A stretch of 64,000 nt of DNA. Origin: Cranoglanis bouderius (Eukaryota > Chordata > Actinopteri > Siluriformes > Cranoglanididae). Location of the stretch: contig CM042540.1 of assembly GCA_023630585.1 (NCBI GenBank), positions 27,744,769 to 27,808,768 on the forward strand. The letters run 5' to 3'. Under the pieces are notes generated by a model. That model was not told where the DNA came from. It searched no databases and was given only the letters and a program-made list of their open reading frames with translations. Positions 58,587 through 64,000 of this stretch are shown here, one piece after another. Within the stretch, counting starts at the first letter, position 1. Every line of letters starts with the position of its first letter. Made by a program: the position numbers and the translations under genes.

Positions 58587-61500
58587 AAGCCACAACGATA
58601 CCCTCAACCTCTTGACCTCACCTCACCTCACCTCACCCTGAGCTTTATCCTGTGGACTGATGATTGCGTGAGTGACCACTATTCATCCACGATGTTTCTC
58701 TTTCTCCCTACTGCCTGTCCACTTCCTGTCAGCACAAGGTTTTCGACCTGTAAAACGTCTAGTTCTGCACACGTCTCCCCATCCAGGTGGAAAATACTAA
58801 ACCAGACACAGAATGAAAGAGCTCCATGACATTGATCTCAAAATTTCCCTGATTAAAATTCATATTTACACTCTATTACACTCCGTTAAAAGTTTCACAC
58901 TGTTTGGCCATGCAGTGTTTGATGTAATTTATGGAAACTTTTTTTTTTCCCTCTTTTTTTGTTCCCTCCCATGTGATTTATTTGAACCTGGCAACCATCA
59001 AACATTCCAGCTTTATTCTCTTCCACTCAAGTTATAAACGAGCAGCTGTTAGCCAGAGTGTGGAGGAGCGGACTAAACATTTCTGAGGAACTGCAGGCTC
59101 TAAGGATGCATTCCTCAGAGTAATGGATAATTAGAGTAAACAGAACTGTGCGCTCTGTGGTCACACACAGAAGGGCTTCTCAAACCTTTTATAGTCGGAG
59201 AGCCCTTTACCCTTAAAAAAAAAAAAAAATAATAATAATCCATGGACCCTCTCAGTACAGACTTATTTTACAAACAAACTAATAAAATAGACACATTATT
59301 ACAATAATTAGTACAATAATTGTCATTAGATTCCAGTTGACATCGTAAATTTGATAATGGTGGGTTTCCACCTCTGTGACAAAATGACATACAGGATATA
59401 ATGGTATAATGCACAATGTGGACTATGAATGCCTTAAACCGTGGTCACTAACCCTCTTCCTTGAGATCTACCCTCCTGTAGGTTTCTCCAACCGAAATCA
59501 AACATACCTGTTTTAGTTGATCACGAACTTCTTGAAGCAATGATTAGGTGGCACGATTATGATTGGAGCTGAAGTCTTCAGGAAGGTAGATCTCCAGGAA
59601 CAGGGTTGGTGACCACTGCCTTAACATAGTGATGCCATACAAAAACAACTCAGAGTTGATCAAATCAAGATACAGCACAAAGAAACATGGGCTGAACTTC
59701 TTCATTGGTGGGACGTAAAGACCAAATTTAGTCAGAATTAGAATTTAGTCAGTTTATTGGGGGGGGGTATATATATACGTATATATAATCGTATATATAT
59801 ATACGATTCAGAATGATGGTGACCAGTGGTTTTTGTGTTTGTTTCTTTGTTTCTGACTTTGTGATATTTTGTGGTGACTGAATAATTTCCACTGTTTTCT
59901 AGTGTACAGAACATGTTTGTAAATTTTTTTTTTTTTGTTTTTCTTCAAATTTTTCTTATCGATCCTTTATATTCAAGCATAATTCTGTTTGTATGTGTAC
60001 TAAGTATTTTAATTTGGTTTTGGAAAAAAAAAAAATATTTATACTTGAAAAATTTTATTTGCAGAAATATGTTTGTAAAGGGTTAGAAGTCATATACTGG
60101 CCTGTCTTTAAGAGTGTGATTTTATGTAGTTTGACCTAAAACTAAAAATGATGCCCGTTCTGAGACCAGTTCAAGAATTCAAGCTTCTTTTTCACCATTT
60201 GGCAGATTCGAGCATTTCCTGAATCAGTGGTTGGCCACAAAGCTCTTCGGTGTTCTGACCTCATAAATGTGATAGACTAAAGGTTCTCCCCAGGCTGGGC
60301 GTTTCATAGAACCCTCAATTGCTTTTAGTGCACTTTTAGTATCTTTCACGGCCCTGGCTGATCTCTACTAACTCACAGATGATACAATACAAATGATACT
60401 GTGATTATAAATGATATAAATGATATTGTGAAGTGATTGATACCAGTATATCGGTAATACCACAGATATAGGCGTATATAGCCTGAACAGGAAGAGGAAG
60501 CATTGTGATGGTAATGGTACCATGGATTTAAGTCTACATTCACAATCGCAGGCCACATTATCGCTGCAGTACGTCCGTGTCATATACCCAAACGTGGCTC
60601 TTGTACACACACACACACAATGCTTTATGTCTCAACTCTAAACATCCTTGCCTTACGACTGCTGTAATTTCCATGGACGCACAAGCAGGACGGTGTCACG
60701 GTACTTTTCTTAAGCATGGTCTGTCATGTCTTTGGTATGCATTCATGCTAGTAGTGGGTGTGATGTGTGACGACAAACTACTCCACTGTAAAACAAAACC
60801 AGCTACATAACTGCATATAAATATGTATTTATATACACACATACATTTCAGTATACACATCCAGTGATTGTGTATATACAGTATGTACATTTACGAATTG
60901 CAAAGCAGAGAGGCAAGAGGGTTGGGCTCGTGTATTACTCTCTTTATCTCTATCTGAGAGGATTTCTTCTGCTTCTGAGACGTGTCGGCAGCAAACACAC
61001 GGAAATTGGCATGGTGTTTATGTCAGTCAGTATGACACTTAACCGAGCTCCGGTGAACAGAAAAGTGATGTTCATAGCAAATTCAGACTGTACTACAGGA
61101 GCGACCCGTTCTAATTCAGTCATATTAATATATAAATGTCAATACTGCAGTTCTGTGTATACAAACAAGGCCACATATATGCAAGCTTTAATGATGTTGT
61201 TGGCTTTGGATGGGTTTACATAGGAGAACAAATTGAAAAAATCACTGTCTGTGCTGCTTTATGGTCATTGGTGAAACACAGTCAAGACTAAAATCCCCCC
61301 CCAAAACACACTGAACACATAGATGTGAAGTACACACTCGTGTCTGCACTGCGAGAGTAAACACACGGCCTTGTGTTGTTGTTCTAATTAGGAGAAAAGG
61401 ATGAGAGTAGATGGTGGGTTTGACTAGTGTTTCTTATGCACTTGCTCTGAATGTATTTAAACTTATATCTATGTTTGTCTATATGGTAAAGAAATAGGGT

Positions 61501-61680
61501 AAAAAAAAAAATAATAAGGAAAAAAAAGAATAAATAACACTTTCTGTAAAGCAATGGCAATGTTTATTTATTTGCGAGCTTTTTCTGTGATGAATCATTG
61601 AGCCACATTCCTACTCCATAGCAGGAATGTTTGTAACAGTATTTACGACAATAAATGACTTAATGAGAAAATATATACAC
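58587..61680 (+). other. apba1: Probable APBA1 3' UTR
   Basis: No further coding potential follows the stop. The sequence is T-rich with pentamer CCTCA repeats just after the stop (about 58614-58637), and it contains a short MITE at 59438-59616. Candidate polyadenylation signals AATAAA are at 59281, 61529 and 61650. The last is followed by a T-run at about 61693-61704 and is my preferred end. The exact end is unproven. Confidence 0.5.
59438..59616. mobile_element. hAT-type MITE in the APBA1 3' UTR
   Basis: Inverted segments GTGGTCACTAACCCT...GAGATCTACC and GGTAGATCTCC...GGGTTGGTGACCAC, flanked by TGCCTTAA at 59430-59437 and 59617-59624, an 8-bp target duplication. 179 bp, non-coding. Confidence 0.7.
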
Positions 61681-61699
61681 AAGCTTCATGTGTTTTTTT

Positions 61700-62750
61700 T
61701 TTTTAAATATTATTTTTAGGAACTTTAATTCCAAAGTAAAGAGCAGGAGGAGCATCTTTCCACAGGCCCTACACCACCACGGCACAAACGCAACCGCGCA
61801 TTTCCTCACACTCGAGTTTTTAAAAAATAATTTATTTAGCCCTTGTAGTTTCTGATACGTTTTAAATCTGAAGTGACGAGGGCCCGGACAGACAGAACCA
61901 TCAGCTTCAAAGACTTGACAGAGTGATCCAGTAGGTTATCCTAATACTTATCCGTCCAATTAGGCTACTGTGGTTTTAATATACTTACACATGCACCTTG
62001 AATTCAGGAACTGAAGAGAAATATACAAAACATGACTCAAAGGCTGGTGGATAAATGAATAAAATAATTAGAAACTTGCGTGTCACGTTATGGGGAACTT
62101 TTGGATTTCATTTGCCCCGTTATATTTTCCGACAGCCCGACCAGCATTGTTATATAAATATAAATAATAAAGTGCTGACCATCTTGAAAAGTTCCAGCTG
62201 CATTAATGAATATGATATTTTGAACCAAAAGTCATTAGAGCACTAGGGGGCGTTACGAGAGTTCGTTTTCATCACGTTTAAAAAGTTCCGTTTGCTTTAT
62301 AATTATAATAACCGAGTTAAATAACTGAGCTTGTGCTCTTCATTTGGGTTTCAGTAAAGGATTCTTGGACTAAGTTTTCCGGTGTCTGTTTATCATTGAT
62401 GTAAATCGAAAAAGTCAGTCACAGTAACAAATATATCATCGGTTTTATTTTTTCCATGGTGTCATAAAGGCGTCTGTTTAACAAGGTTTTATGGGAAGCA
62501 GTGCATCGTTACTAATTTAATATCCAGCAGTAGTGGCTCTGGTGCTGTTTAGTGCAGTGCAGAACTCAACTCAGCCACAGCTTTGTGTACAACATAGAAA
62601 ACTCACACTGATCAATATCAGAACTCTACAAATACATACTTTCACATTAAAAAAAAAAAAAAAAAGGGGCACGAATTCTATACGTATATGTGTTTTTGAA
62701 GCTTTGCGTCACTTCCTCCTCGCCAGCACACACAGAACACAATCTTTCAG
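61700..62750. other. Inter-3'-end region between convergent genes
   Basis: No ORF of interest. Probable 3' UTR of the FAM189A2-like gene on the - strand occupies the part nearest 62753; - strand AATAAA at 62444-62449. Confidence 0.5.
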
Positions 62751-62753
62751 CTT

Positions 62754-63038
62754 TTAGATAATGGTTTCTCGCGAGACACCGATCAGGCTGTGTGGTCGCT
62801 CCTGTGCCAGCCGGCGTGTTCCAGTCCGAAAACCCGTCCTGAAGTTGGCCCGGGAGCTCGGTCTGCCCTGCCCACTGACCTGCAGCTCTGCCCAGGTGAA
62901 GGTGCTGAGGTCTCCACAGCTGCGCAGGTGGAGGAGACCCGGACGCTTACGCAGAGGCAGTGTGTGAGACGTGCGGTCTGGCTGCGTCTGTCTGGCGCAC
63001 GATGCCCGCGCCTGCCCACTCTCTGAGACACTCATCAC
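62754..63038 (-). CDS. entrep1: FAM189A2/ENTREP1-like, terminal coding exon
   Basis: The acceptor GTTCTGCAG ends at 63039. The exon continues in phase 0 from the previous exon and reads VMSVSESGQARAS through HLRSCGDLSTFT to RPHSLIGVSRETII and TAA at 62754-62756, for 94 codons plus stop. The SCGDLSTFT and HSLIGV.RET patterns fit the FAM189 C-terminus as I remember it. Upstream of the acceptor the same frame stays open to 63101, but that is intron read-through. A - strand AATAAA (TTTATT at 62444-62449) about 305 nt beyond the stop is a candidate polyadenylation signal. Confidence 0.65.
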   Translation of the reverse strand: MMSVSESGQARASCARQTQPDRTSHTLPLRKRPGLLHLRSCGDLSTFTWAELQVSGQGRPSSRANFRTGFRTGTRRLAQERPHSLIGVSRETII

Positions 63039-63498
63039 CTGCAGAACAACAACCATCCTCAGGATCTGCTCAATAGGAACAACTTTCATACTGTTTTTCA
63101 TTTAATTTTCTACTGTATTGTAAAACTTTTAAAAACCACTTTAAGTGTAAAAAAAACAATCCATGGAGATTCATGTTATGAACATATAGATCATTATTTA
63201 AATGTGTACATAAATATTGTGGCTATTTATTAGAGCCATAGAACTTTATTCCTGAACTTTTCACTCACAGAACAGGTTTTTGTAAATTAAAATTCCAGTT
63301 CAGGATTGATTTATTGAGTTCTTTTTGAGTTATCAATGTTTTAATTAAACCCATTCAATTCACGTGAGGCTGGGTTGTGACAAAATTAACCCCATGCTTA
63401 TGCTTCCTGGACCCCAGTCTGAGAACCATCTTACAATCATATGTTAGAGCTGTGATGGTATGATAACATATAGAAGGTTGTAATATTGTGTGTTTGAC

Positions 63499-63809
63499 CT
63501 GCTGGATGAAGGTGGCACAGCGCACAGCCTCCTCCATGTGTTCCTGATCAGTGCGCAGCACGCTCTTTATACTGTTGATCAGCTCTTGCACCTCTGGTGT
63601 CAGGCTACACGGCGACTGCTGATGTAGGAAACGCGCCACTAGCAGCTTGGTGTCTCTGTAGCTCTGATAGTCCACCATGGAAGAGGGGCGTGGCCGGCGA
63701 TGGCCCCTCCCCCGCCGCAGAGTGACAAACGGGTGCACTGCCTCAGGCCCCGACCCCACCGCTGTCCCAGGACCTACTTCTGTCTGCGTGGCTGCCTCAC
63801 AGCTCATTA
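63499..63809 (-). CDS. entrep1: FAM189A2/ENTREP1-like, penultimate coding exon
   Basis: On the - strand the acceptor CCCCAAGCAG ends at 63810. The exon starts with two bases completing a split codon, then reads in frame from Met at 63807 to FIQQ at 63499, with donor GTCAAA. Residues include RPRPSSMVDYQSYRDTKLLV, then ARFLHQQ and LRTDQEHMEEAV, which I recognise as the conserved C-terminal cytoplasmic part of the FAM189/ENTREP family. These are endosomal tetraspan-like proteins that bind epsin and ITCH. Assignment to A2 rests on convergent adjacency to APBA1, as on human 9q21. Upstream exons lie outside the window. Confidence 0.68.
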
Positions 63810-63874
63810 CTGCTTGGGGAAAGTAGGGAAATGTGGAATAGAGAAAAATGAGGAATGAACCACTGTGTGAAAAG

Positions 63875-64000
63875 ATTTAAGTTGGGACGCTGTGTAAAAT
63901 GTAAATAAAAACAGAATGCAATGATTTGCAAATCTCATAAACCCATATGTTATTCACAGTAGAACACAGAAAACATATCAAAAATGTTGGGACAGGGCCA
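63875..64000. repeat. Dispersed DNA-transposon-type repeat, cut by window end
   Basis: TTAAGTTGGGACGCTGTGTA then GAATGCAATGATTTGCAAAT is a common fish repeat terminus, and ATCAAAAATGTTGGGACAG lies at the edge. It sits in the intron upstream of the FAM189A2-like penultimate exon. Confidence 0.55.

Noticed and set aside
59765..59808. AT palindrome near TATATATACGTATATA
   Set aside because: Simple alternating AT repeat; no further support for a functional element.
63355..63498. Continuation of the FAM189A2-like exon to the stop at 63355
   Set aside because: A donor follows FIQQ, the phases join cleanly to the exon at 63038, and the extension is dissimilar to the family.
1..64000. CRISPR array, prophage, bacterial operon or origin of replication
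   Set aside because: No direct-repeat/spacer arrays, no dense ORF layout and no bacterial gene signatures; the sequence is intron-containing vertebrate DNA.

Overview
This is vertebrate genomic DNA, almost certainly from a teleost fish. Coding sequence is split by GT-AG introns, most of the rest is non-coding, and the intergenic and intronic DNA is full of Tc1/mariner relics, hAT and TTAA-type elements, tRNA- and 5S-derived SINEs and long (GT)n, (CT)n and (ATGG)n tracts typical of fish genomes. A catfish or other ostariophysan is a plausible guess from the repeat style, but the species cannot be fixed from the sequence alone. There are no bacterial or phage-like operons and no CRISPR array.

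Layout. Positions 1 to about 36,580 hold no convincing protein-coding exon. The stretch is upstream flank or first intron of the next gene and carries most of the transposon relics. From 36,581 to 58,586 on the + strand lies a complete coding region for APBA1 (Mint1/X11-alpha), the neuronal adaptor with Munc18- and CASK-binding N-terminal regions, a PTB domain and two PDZ domains. I reconstruct 12 coding exons with consistent phases (1407, 111, 40, 146, 33, 87, 186, 180, 213, 120, 141 and 72 nt), giving 911 residues plus stop. The 3' UTR follows. On the - strand, 63,809 to 62,754, are the last two coding exons of what looks like FAM189A2 (ENTREP1), running tail-to-tail into APBA1. The two genes are also convergent neighbours on human chromosome 9q21, so this is conserved synteny.

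The introns of APBA1 are themselves transposon hosts. Intron 1 has a Tc1 element with near-identical 89-bp inverted repeats. Intron 2 has a TTAA-flanked element of about 2.4 kb interrupted by a Tc1 copy. Intron 9 is almost entirely one Tc1 element containing a 96-nt near-perfect palindrome. Intron 10 has a second copy of the TTAA element starting only 12 nt after the exon end.

No novel multi-gene system is visible. The observations most worth following are a miRNA-like 80-nt hairpin at 2,020-2,099, an unrecognised dispersed repeat present twice (1-300 and 8,096-8,400), a hAT element with an 8-bp target duplication and a frameshifted transposase C-terminus, a 5S-rRNA-derived SINE inserted in a Tc1 element, several nested or chimeric transposons, and splice-proximal insertions in APBA1.
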